NCBI RefSeq assembly: GCF_000003605.2 | Contig: NW_003122908.1 | Span: 631,659-643,890, forward strand | DNA length: 12,232 nt | Origin: Saccoglossus kowalevskii | Lineage: Eukaryota > Hemichordata > Enteropneusta > Harrimaniidae | Reading direction: 5' to 3' | In this document: piece by piece, positions 1 through 6,946 of the stretch | Numbering within the stretch: position 1 is the first letter of the stretch | Layout of the letters: each line of letters opens with the position of its first letter | The notes under the pieces: generated by a model | The model's database searches: none | Seen by the model: the letters and a program-made list of their open reading frames with translations, nothing else | What the model was told of the DNA's origin: nothing | Translations under genes and position numbers: made by a program

Positions 1-80
1 AACAACAACAACGACAATGCCGGACACAATTTTTCCCTTAATATACCTTTCCCTTCCATATTTGATGGTAAAGGCAAGGT
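1..80 (-). mobile_element. end of a GTCGTC-type interspersed repeat (continues left)
   Basis: On the minus strand this begins ACCTTGCC and contains AAGGTATATTAAGGG, then GTC/GTT trinucleotides. It aligns without gaps to 10889-10968 at about 69 of 80 bases, in the opposite orientation. The element is cut by the window edge. Confidence 0.8.
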
Positions 81-523
81 CAAAACTACATAGAGATATG
101 TATATTTATCCTGAATTGGAATATCCTTTGTCCAGTAGCCAGAAAGTTGAAAATTCAAATACACTACACAATCACATGACAAAACACAAAGTTTTTTTGT
201 TTTTTGTTTTTAAAAAAGAATATTTATTCATATGAGTAGGCTTACTATTACAATTAATATCAATGTTTTTTTTTTTCGTATAAACATTCAAAATTCATAA
301 AATATATTTAAATTTATTAATTAATTACCATGAAGTAAGTTTGTATTTCTTTTACCAATATACATAAAATGCACTATTACTATAACTTTTGTCATCTTGC
401 AACGGAGTGCTTTGGTGTTATCAAAATGACTTATATGGATGAAAGCAATGTTATTCAAATAAGAACTATGTTTGGGTAATGTAGTCACTTGTGTTTTAGA
501 ATTAAAAAATTTGGTTGCCGTTG

Positions 524-1055
524 ATGGTGACAGATCAAAACAATATTGATGCTTTTAATGGCCTTTGTGATTTATGTCACAGAAATGCTTCTGAAAGATG
601 TATCACTGAATGTAAGTAGAATCCGCTGCAGGTTTCAGGTTTAAAAAAGTTTTTGTTAAAAAAATGTCTTGTATCAGTAAAATCTGCCCCTCCGATTCAG
701 CTTCTCATTGCACAGTGTGTGTGTGAGGTACCCAGAAATATAAATATGTGAAGTTTCTTTCTATAAAATAAATGTACTCAATGCTATCTCGGTGCTCAGT
801 TTCATTACATATCCAGTTGTTATTAATAACTGTGCATTCTCTGAATGTTTTTTTTTAAACAGTGTTAAGTGCATTCATTCTTGAAGTCAGAGCTTATTCC
901 TGCTTCAAGACTCTATGAAGCGACGCTATAGACTAGCCTTAAAAGCTTGCCATGAAGAGGCTGTGGTGTACAACAATGAGTGCGCTATTTCGAATCACAA
1001 CTCAAGAATAGAATTGAAATATTTTTTATATAGGTATAAGAATAATTGCAGATAA
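524..1055 (+). pseudogene. possible degenerate non-LTR retroelement fragments
   Basis: Two short open stretches lie here. 524-619 gives a peptide with IDAFNGLCDLCHRN and ASERCITE. 885-1055 contains MKRRYRLALKACHEEAVVYN. Both resemble, loosely and from memory, the linker between endonuclease and reverse transcriptase in LINE ORF2 proteins, and they occur in the right order. The interval between them (about 610-860) starts GTAAGT and ends TTTTTTTTTAAACAG, so it could instead be an intron of an unknown plus-strand gene. Joining at those sites soon meets a stop. Weak call. Confidence 0.22.
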
Positions 1056-1078
1056 ATATATATATATATATATATATA
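1056..1078. repeat. AT dinucleotide microsatellite
   Basis: An unbroken AT run of 23 bases just beyond the 3' end of the C6orf163-like gene. Confidence 0.95.
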
Positions 1079-1155
1079 CGCAGTGGTGCAAGTAAATAAT
1101 GTTTAAGTTCTTTATCACACTCTTCATGGTCCCTGGGAATCTAGGTACCCAGTAC

Positions 1156-1161
1156 TTTATT
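1156..1161 (-). terminator. poly(A) signal of the C6orf163-like gene
   Basis: AATAAA on the minus strand lies about 104 bases after the stop codon, a normal distance for a short 3' UTR. Cleavage would fall within the next 10-30 bases. Other AATAAA hexamers exist in this AT-rich DNA, but this is the first well-placed one after the stop. Confidence 0.6.
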
Positions 1162-1264
1162 GCGTAGGATAAACACTGGATGTACAAAGCAGGGAGCATA
1201 ATTCACAATATAAAATTCTTAACCCTGTTCAGATTCATAAATATGACTTTGCATGTACATATTA

Positions 1265-1507
1265 CTAATTTTCAAAAAACTTCCTGGGTTTCTCGTATAA
1301 TTGAGGAAGCTCAGACACAATTCTACCCTCCTCAGTCAGGTATTTATGCAACACCAACGGTACGACTTCGATGTCATTGTGACTGCTATCTTTCCGGTCC
1401 CAGTGTACGTCAAATCTCATACCATGTTTCTTCATTCGCATCATGTAATCAGAGTGATACTTCCCATCAGAATAATTAATGAATCTGCGATAGTCTCGCT
1501 GAAGTGC
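1265..1507 (-). CDS. C6orf163-like gene, terminal coding exon 6
   Basis: The acceptor is tacttacaag and the frame is phase 0. The exon has 80 codons plus TAG at 1265-1267 (residues 246-325). It begins ALQRDYRRFINYSDGKYHSD and is no longer coiled coil: it is mixed, with aromatic and His residues. The FINY block followed by a short segment with HSDYMM resembles the conserved tail of vertebrate C6orf163 (INY then HADFIL, from memory). The tail beyond about residue 275 shows nothing I recognise. Confidence 0.75.
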   Translation of the reverse strand, partial: ALQRDYRRFINYSDGKYHSDYMMRMKKHGMRFDVHWDRKDSSHNDIEVVPLVLHKYLTEEGRIVSELPQLYEKPRKFFEN

Positions 1508-4500
1508 CTTGTAAGTAAAAAAAACAAAAAACAAAATCAACATATTATACTAACAGAGAGGGCGCCAAACCAGATTTTTGGGTTTTTTATTGAACATTGG
1601 ACTGTTAACAATTACATAACATTGACTTAAAAAAGACTTGGCAATTATTAGTTGAGTGTGATTGCAATGGTGCATTTAAGTCTCCTGAAAGTGTACTATT
1701 TTTGACTTTCACCTGTACAATCCCACCATCCCCCTCTACACACATTCTATTACATACCCTAAAGTCTTCTTGTACCATGTTCCTAGCAGCAACTTCATCT
1801 CTGATCTGTCTTTTCAAATCCAGTATACTAAAAATTAAAAAAAATGAATATCTTTAATTAGATTAGGACTAAAAAAACACTGAATAATTTATTCTCACTG
1901 TTTCTCAAAAGTTAAATGTTTTAAAATAATTCTATAAAAATAATCAGTCACAAAATTTGTTAATGATGGTTCAACAGACTGAGATATGGCATAATATCTC
2001 CACTATAGGAACCAATAATAAATGCGTTACAATCCTGACAAAATGGCAGCCATTAATGAAAAAACAACCAACATTTGGTCAAATAATAGACTGGTGACCC
2101 CAAACTTATTCCCAAGACATTTACCGGTATATCCTTATATTGACTGGGAGTATAATTAATCATAAAATGAATAAATTCTGGGAACTGTTCATTAATAAAT
2201 AGGGACAGTTTGAGTCAAATTCAAATTTTGCCCTACACAGAGAATTATGGGAGATTACCTGCCATTGTATATATGAACAATTATATTCATAATTTTATAC
2301 GATTTTCAATTACCATTTCCCATGACATTTTGGAATTTTGTATTAGAAAAATTGACCGATGACCTCCAATTGGCATTGTTTTTTTTTCAGTATCGCTGTC
2401 CTGATAGCATGAATCCATAATAATGAAAGTAGGATGAACATAACATATAATCTTCAATTCCGCTTAGATACAAGCATGTCATTATTCAACAATGATGAGC
2501 ACTTAACCATTCTGCCATCATACTGCCCAAATGTCAGATATTTTGTTCAACAGTTCATCCTAATAAAATGAAATTTTCTTTTATACTTTCTTATGTAGAT
2601 CAAGAACATTTCTTGGTGAGATGATTAAATAAAAAGTTTCAGTTCTATTTCAATTACTCATTGTTGTTTACTCAAACCATTAATTAATCTTTAATGTAGA
2701 AAGCATGATTACGCGAGATAAGATTTACATGAGACTTACATGTTGTTTAACACGTCTATTTCAGCTTGGTGTATCTTAGCAACCCTCTCAGCTTCCTCCG
2801 CTGCCAGTCGTTCACATTCTTCTTTAGTTTTTTGAATCTCTTCTGCCAACTTTTTAAGAAATTTTTGCTGCAAGATAAAAAGGAAGTTATACAGGATTGT
2901 CAAGCACCATTGAAGCTTTCATTTATATAGGTAATGTACAGTTTAGTATAAAGTTTGAAAACAAGGACAATTTAATTTGAATTCAAAAAATTTAATGATT
3001 CTGTAATATATTCAATTCAATTCAAGTTTGCATATAACAATAACATCTTTAAGCAAAATATCATGAATTTGTCATGCTTTCAAATTTACTTTCATGTTTG
3101 TCTAGTACAATGCACACCACCGTAACGCTATAACCTTTGTTTGTTCGGTCTTTATGTTCAAGATCATGCAATACAGTGAGATCTCGCAGTGACTGGATAA
3201 TATGGAAGGTGTTTTGAAAGCACTTGTTACCTTCTGTACATGCAATGCGTAGGCTACAGCTCTCTCTTTCTCCACAACAAATTGTTTTCTCAATTTTTTC
3301 TCCTGCTTCTCCAGAGCTTCTTTTATTTCTATTTTTTTTATTCGTTCCGCTTCCTGCCATTGTAATCTCAGTGCTTCTTCTTTTTCTTTCTTCAGCCTCC
3401 TTGTCAGTTTCTCTATCCTCTCCTCTTCCAGTTTGTCCCGTTGCCTGGATACCTCTTCTGCCATCTTTTCGTATTCCTAGTAATTTAATGGAAACGAAAT
3501 GAGGACAATTAAATGACACATTGATACTTAGGAACATATAGAATTTTAATGCGAAAAAATTGTATTACAAGAAAGTGTGGAAACAAAATAAAATCTGAAA
3601 ATAAATCTTGTGAAATTATCATAAGCAAACAGGGGAAGAGATTAGAGTCTGTGTATACCGCCTCCTAGTGGTCAGTGTTTATCTATTAGCATAGTTAGTA
3701 GTTTGCAAATACTGCCCCATAGTGGTTAACATAGAATTTCATTCCCAGTATGCACTCCACCAACACAATTCAATTTATTTAAATAACTTAAATTATAAAT
3801 GCTAAATAATTTAGGTAAATTTGACTCTTACGATTTGTTGTTTTGCTAAACATCTTTGTTTTTCTTCTTCAGCTTCTCGGCGGGCTTTTTCAAGTGCTTC
3901 TTTCTTTTCTTGTTCTGCCTGTGCTAATGCAGCCTCGACTGCTAATCTAACAGCCTCCTCTTTGTCGTACTGGGCTCGGAGGTTAATGTTCTCCAAAATA
4001 TCACTACCAATATCTAAGCAAATGATAAAAACAATTGTGATATTGTAGAAGGTGTAATATTCACTTAATATTATTAAGATATATACACTACCAAATTCCC
4101 TGGTTTTGTTAAAGATGTAATAAGGACAAAAACTTGTATTTTTTTTAACCTTCCAACTTTTCATCACAAATTCACAAAATAGTTCTGTTTATAGTCTGCA
4201 ATTTCCTTCAAAAGATTGGAACAAAAATAGCAAAATTTTTTGAGGAAAAACTAAAAATTGACTCTAATTCTGGCTGTTGGTTCCAATATTAATGTTCATT
4301 TCCCGAAATATTCAAGAATATAAGAAAAAGTGTAGAAAAATTTGAGCAAGAAAGTCTAGTGGTGAAAAGGTTAGTATTGTTGTTTGGTAATCCATACAAA
4401 TCATATCAAATCGGCCTAGTATTTATTAAAAACTAAACATGTTGTGTAGGCACAATACAAACCAGTATTTATTAAAAACTAAACATGTTGTGTAGGCAGA

Positions 4501-5818
4501 ATACAAACCAGTATTGCTTAGATTAAAAATAGAAACCATTGATATGCAAATGTAGTGATTGTTATTGTAAATATTAGAGAATTTTATTGTTTCATCCACT
4601 GAATAATTAGATGTATGCGACAAGAACAGTGTTTTCATGTCATGATTAATCATGGTTCATTGTTGACATCAATATACAGTATCAAACAATGATATTAAAA
4701 ATTACATATTTTCGTCCATATTGTATCTTTAAGGAAACACTCTATAATCTTGAAATTACTTTTAAATTACCAAACTCACTGTTTAAATTATGCTTTTATT
4801 TTTATTTAGCATTAACATTTAATTTTATTTTCATTCTTTCTAAAACTCTGACAAAAAAAAAAAAAAAAAAAACACATAAAGGAAAGTTGTAACATACACT
4901 TTTTAACTAACACGCGTGATGACCAGAAATAAAGAATATGTTTTTTCTAGACAATTTTTCATATTCACTGGGTCTTAATTTGGCACATTTATTGAGTTGT
5001 TATTAATTTCTTTCAGCTAAAATAAATTGCCGAATCTCCTCAAACTATCACATTATCATTATTTTCATTCCTAACAAAACAAAGGGATACTGTGTAGCCC
5101 TCGGATATTTTAATATGACCATACTGACTATTAATGGTAGCTATACCTGCATGATGAATACTTCCCTCAAAACTTGGTTACTTAGCTACACCCATCATTG
5201 TGTTGCGGAGAAGCCAGTGAGGGGGTATATCGCATATGGGATTAGTGTTAATCGACGGAAGCGTACAAATACCACAACGATCCATTATGTACAGTGGAAA
5301 AATGTGTACCCTTGGGGAGAACTATGTATTAAACGAGACACAAAGCGAACAGTTATATTGAACTTCAGAAATACCGAATCAAGTGTCAGTTACGTATTTA
5401 ACTGTTTTCATGGCCTCGACACACGTCGCTGAGTTCGGCTGAATCACCGTCCTCTCAACTTCCATGTTGGCACTTTCTGGTCACAGCGTTGAGCGACAGA
5501 CTACGGTGGACAACAGAATATTGATTCATTGGAATGCAAATATAAACCTTCACACTTCACCGTTTACATCCCAACAAAATATATATAAAAAAACGTACGA
5601 ATTGCTTAAAATGTAATTCTACCTTTGTCATGGAGTAGTAATAGGTGGAATCTGAATTACAGGAAATGGTCTTTGTCGTCACCGATCTACGTGCAATCAT
5701 TAAACTCACCTATAATATTTCCATGTCTTGTCTTCTGTGTTGCTAACGTTGTTTTATTTACCATTCGCTCCAAAAGCTGCAACTGATCAGTGACACGACG
5801 AACTGGTTTTGTTGACAT
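1265..5818 (-). CDS. C6orf163-like coiled-coil protein, complete six-exon gene
   Basis: Joining six exons on the minus strand (5818-5710, 4013-3832, 3476-3231, 2867-2740, 1827-1758, 1507-1265) gives 978 bases, which is 325 residues plus a TAG stop. All introns are GT-AG and all phases close (1, 0, 0, 2, 0). Seen: a basic N-terminus (1-36), a DIGSDIL motif at 37-43, a long Glu/Lys/Ala-rich coiled coil over about 50-245, and a non-coiled C-terminal part with an RRFINY motif. No signal peptide or membrane segment is visible. Known, from memory: vertebrate C6orf163 is about 330 residues, has a DIGxxIL motif just before its coil and an INY motif near its C-terminus. Order, spacing and length therefore all match. 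The family's function is not established. Inferred: the divergent CEP63-like neighbour hints at a centriole or cilium role. Another coiled-coil family is possible, because coil composition alone is weak evidence; the two motifs outside or at the edge of the coil carry the assignment. Confidence 0.72.
1758..1827 (-). CDS. C6orf163-like gene, coding exon 5
   Basis: This 70-base exon completes the split Ile codon and gives residues 222-245 (ILDLKRQIRDEVAARNMVQEDFR). The acceptor is aatttttag and the donor gtatgt. It is the last part of the coiled coil. The open frame running on beyond the donor toward 1605 is intronic. Confidence 0.7.
1828..2739 (-). other. intron 4 of the C6orf163-like gene
   Basis: 912 bases of AT-rich sequence with normal splice ends. 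I see no exon, repeat or RNA gene in it. Confidence 0.6.
2740..2867 (-). CDS. C6orf163-like gene, coding exon 4
   Basis: This exon gives 42 codons plus two bases (residues 180-221), between acceptor atcttgcag and strong donor gtaagt. It reads QKFLKKLAEEIQKTKEE and onward to KIHQAEIDVLNN, continuing the coiled coil. It is too short to stand out as an open frame by itself. It was found because phase-0 joining to exon 3 and phase-2 joining to exon 5 both preserve the frame. Confidence 0.75.
2868..3230 (-). other. intron 3 of the C6orf163-like gene
   Basis: 363 bases, gtaaca to atcttgcag, with nothing notable inside. The open frame that crosses it from exon 3 is read-through. Confidence 0.65.
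3231..3476 (-). CDS. C6orf163-like gene, coding exon 3
   Basis: This exon gives 82 codons (residues 98-179) in phase 0 at both ends, between acceptor attactag and donor gtaaca. It starts EYEKMAEEVSRQRD and is almost wholly charged heptad-like helix, followed by FVVEKERAVAYALHVQK. The acceptor has a weak pyrimidine tract, but the frame joins cleanly to exons 2 and 4. Open frames in the same stretch on the plus strand, and in a shifted minus frame, are shadows of this exon. Confidence 0.78.
3477..3831 (-). other. intron 2 of the C6orf163-like gene
   Basis: 355 bases, gtaaga to attactag. It holds the two CTCF-like motifs and nothing else I recognise. Confidence 0.65.
3656..3728 (-). promoter_or_regulatory. 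two CTCF-like motifs in tandem
   Basis: 3656-3674 and 3710-3728 each fit the reverse complement of the 19-bp CTCF core, at about 15 and 13 of 19 positions by eye. Both keep the GCC-C-T-GTGG frame. They are 54 bases apart in the same orientation, in the second intron of the C6orf163-like gene. They could equally be two copies of a short repeat. Confidence 0.35.
3832..4013 (-). CDS. C6orf163-like gene, coding exon 2
   Basis: The acceptor is tgcttag and the donor gtaaga. The exon completes an Asp codon split across the intron, then runs 60 codons to give residues 37-97. It opens with DIGSDILENIN, the family-like motif, and then becomes an Ala/Glu/Lys-rich helix (for example EAALAQAEQEKKEALEKAR) typical of a long coiled coil. 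It ends in phase 0 at KQQI. The open frame continues into flanking intron on both sides but gains no plausible protein there. Confidence 0.78.
4418..4516 (+). repeat. 46-bp tandem duplication
   Basis: Two copies, 4418-4463 and 4464-4509, differ at one base, and the first seven positions of a third copy follow with one change. It lies in the first intron of the C6orf163-like gene. The near identity indicates a recent duplication. Confidence 0.92.
4853..4872 (+). repeat. A20 tract
   Basis: Twenty consecutive A. It could be a retroposon tail, but no recognisable body precedes it. Confidence 0.9.
5710..5818 (-). CDS. C6orf163-like gene, coding exon 1
   Basis: This exon encodes residues 1-36 plus one base. 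The start ATG at 5818 has A at -3 (caagATGt). It begins MSTKPVRRVTDQL and is rich in basic residues. It ends ATTATAG before donor gtgagt (phase 1). An out-of-frame ATG lies 10 nt upstream in a poor context, so this ATG is the better start. The spliced frame upstream shows no stop within the nearest 50 bases, so a further 5' extension cannot be fully excluded. Confidence 0.75.
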
Positions 5819-5935
5819 CTTGCCACATATATTAAGCCTTGGAAGCTTTAAGATATGACGGGATTCAGAACACTGTCAAAATATTCGTCTTCAGCGGAGC
5901 AGCGTATTATTGAACTGTTGAAGTGGTCATCCATG

Positions 5936-5962
5936 GGTGACGACTTGACGTCAAAGGAAATG
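5936..5962 (+). repeat. 27-bp direct repeat in divergent promoter, copy 1
   Basis: This copy aligns without gaps to 6142-6168 at 22 of 27 positions. The shared core is GGTGAC-N-ACTTGAC-N-T-N-AAA, followed two bases later by AAATG. This copy contains the CRE. Confidence 0.6.
5946..5953. promoter_or_regulatory. perfect CRE (TGACGTCA)
   Basis: This is the full palindromic CREB/CREM/ATF site, 128 bases upstream of the C6orf163-like start codon. That is a typical distance for a functional CRE. It lies inside the left copy of the 27-bp direct repeat and just beside an imperfect 16-bp palindrome at 5926-5941 (GTCATCCATGGGTGAC). Confidence 0.55.
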
Positions 5963-6128
5963 CGATGTTGTGTTGATTGATACGTACACCAAATTCGTAG
6001 TCGTTTTAACTCTTCTGAAATAACGTTTTTCCACTGAAACCATATGAATAGATTGTATACTACATATTTATCACGATATATATGGCATCATACTCTCACA
6101 GTAGCGTTTGTGTACCAACAAGACTAAA

Positions 6129-6133
6129 CCAAT
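6129..6133 (+). promoter_or_regulatory. CCAAT box
   Basis: CCAAT lies within AACCAATGGTTAG, 35 bases before the X-box-like site. NF-Y and RFX sites often cooperate, which makes the pairing noteworthy. The motif is short and weak alone. Confidence 0.35.
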
Positions 6134-6141
6134 GGTTAGTT

Positions 6142-6168
6142 GGTGACCACTTGACCTGAAATTAAATG
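6142..6168 (+). repeat. 27-bp direct repeat in divergent promoter, copy 2
   Basis: This is the partner of 5936-5962, offset by 206 bases. The CRE is lost here (TGACCTGA in place of TGACGTCA), but GGTGAC and ACTTGAC are kept. The X-box-like site begins at the next base. Confidence 0.6.
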
Positions 6169-6182
6169 GCTTCCCTGGCAAC
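6169..6182 (+). promoter_or_regulatory. RFX X-box-like site
   Basis: The sequence is GCTTCCCTGGCAAC. It fits RYYNYY-NN-RRNRAC, the ciliary-gene X-box pattern, with a perfect GGCAAC right half, a weaker left half and CT in place of the usual AT centre. It lies 351 bases upstream of the C6orf163-like ATG and directly follows the right copy of the 27-bp repeat. A single match of this quality could be chance. Confidence 0.4.
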
Positions 6183-6305
6183 ACCTACACGACTGAACGT
6201 CGTCGCCTTAACACAAAACGAGTATACGCAGCAAAGAGAAACTGGTATCTTATTCAAGAGAAGAAGAAAGATACAATAAGTGTGGAAGTAGAAAAAATAA
6301 TTTGG

Positions 6306-6315
6306 AAAAAAAAAA
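6306..6315 (-). terminator. RNA polymerase III terminator of tRNA-Val
   Basis: A run of ten T on the minus strand starts two bases after the tRNA discriminator base. This is a strong Pol III stop. Confidence 0.9.
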
Positions 6316-6317
6316 GA

Positions 6318-6390
6318 TGTTTCCGCCCGGGTTCGAACCGGGGACCTCTCGCGTGTGAGGCGAGCGTGATAACCACTACACTACGAAAAC
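6318..6390 (-). tRNA. tRNA-Val (anticodon CAC)
   Basis: Read on the minus strand, this 73-nt sequence folds as a complete cloverleaf. The acceptor stem GTTTTCG pairs with CGGAAAC (one G-U) and is followed by discriminator A. The D arm lies within TAGTGTAGTGG, which also serves as the A box. The anticodon arm has loop CTCACAC with anticodon CAC, and the T arm GGTTCGAACCC is also the B box. It closely matches animal tRNA-Val(CAC) as I recall it. There is no intron, and CCA is not encoded, as expected in a eukaryote. The clean stems and downstream T run argue for a working gene rather than a SINE. It sits between two divergent protein genes. Confidence 0.96.
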
Positions 6391-6890
6391 CGATCACGTG
6401 TAGAATATGCTTTTACAGGGATTTGTAATACATACCCTTCTCAAAATTGTTTTATTCACTTTTAATCAATAGATATTCTGTTAAAAAATAATCATGTTCG
6501 ACATGTCTCCTTGTGGCTATTCATCCATCAGACTCGAGTCGTTTTTCTTCCCGACTTTTATTTTGTCACTCCGCATATTACCCACAATTCATTTCTGAGC
6601 GCCATGTTGTTTACTTTTGAACTTTTCAAGTTCCGACAAGATGAAACTTGCTGAAGAAAATGCAACATTCTAGTTGCTAGATCAAATTGCATTTTTGCAG
6701 GAGTCGTACATATTTAGCGTATAACATTCAGGTCGCTGGCTCGTTTACTGAAATTCTTAATTATCTAGCCGGGTTAGAGTTTTGTTATCAACTGAATTGT
6801 TTTCTTTCTGCTGCATCGTACACACGTGAAATCAGAATCAGCTGTTCCTTGTTAACTGTTCAGTAGAACACATTTCGTGTGGCGGGGTTT
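6391..6890. other. intergenic region between tRNA-Val and the CEP63-like gene
   Basis: This region contains CACGTG E-boxes at 6395-6400 (five bases upstream of the tRNA) and 6823-6828, and a GCGCCATG motif near 6600. It is the expected promoter of the plus-strand gene. No TATA box is well placed and no coding exon is seen. Confidence 0.45.
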
Positions 6891-6946
6891 CTCACACGTA
6901 CGCTGTTAGCGGTCAGTGTATTTGCACTGTAGCTATTCGCGACCAG
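6891..6946 (+). other. predicted 5' non-coding exon of the CEP63-like gene (5' end uncertain)
   Basis: The sequence ends CGACCAG followed by a perfect donor gtaagt. Spliced to the acceptor at 8936/8937, it supplies an in-frame TAG 12 bases before the junction and no in-frame ATG after it. The ATG at 8992 is therefore the first usable start. Transcript data would be needed to place the true 5' end, which may lie further left. Confidence 0.5.

Larger units (their letters stand above)
81..1155. other. 3' flank of the C6orf163-like gene
   Basis: AT-rich sequence with T runs, the possible retroelement scraps and an AT microsatellite. No convincing gene is seen on either strand. Confidence 0.55.
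4014..5709 (-). other. intron 1 of the C6orf163-like gene
   Basis: 1696 bases, gtgagt to tgcttag. It holds the 46-bp tandem duplication and the A20 tract. The part at about 5100-5560 is visibly less AT-rich and contains a 105-codon plus-strand open frame (5115-5432) with no recognisable motif. Confidence 0.6.
5819..6317. other. divergent promoter region, left of the tRNA
   Basis: This region is upstream of the C6orf163-like start and downstream of the tRNA on the minus strand. It holds the CRE, the 27-bp repeat pair, a CCAAT box and the X-box-like site. The transcription start of the minus-strand gene must lie here but cannot be placed. No coding potential is seen. Confidence 0.6.

Noticed and set aside
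3224-3502. Plus-strand and shifted minus-strand frames over 3061-3537
   Set aside because: These are shadows of coiled-coil exon 3, whose Glu/Lys codons read as Ser/Leu/Phe-rich frames on the other strand.
5115-5432. 105-codon plus-strand open frame
   Set aside because: It lies inside an intron of the opposite-strand gene, has no recognisable domain or signal, and is not backed by splice signals or a clear family resemblance.
5523-5537. 15-base exact match to 7819-7833
   Set aside because: A single 15-mer match is expected at a fair rate in 12 kb of biased composition, and the flanks do not align.
6318-6390. tRNA considered as the head of a tRNA-derived SINE
   Set aside because: All stems are intact and a Pol III terminator follows within two bases, leaving no SINE body.
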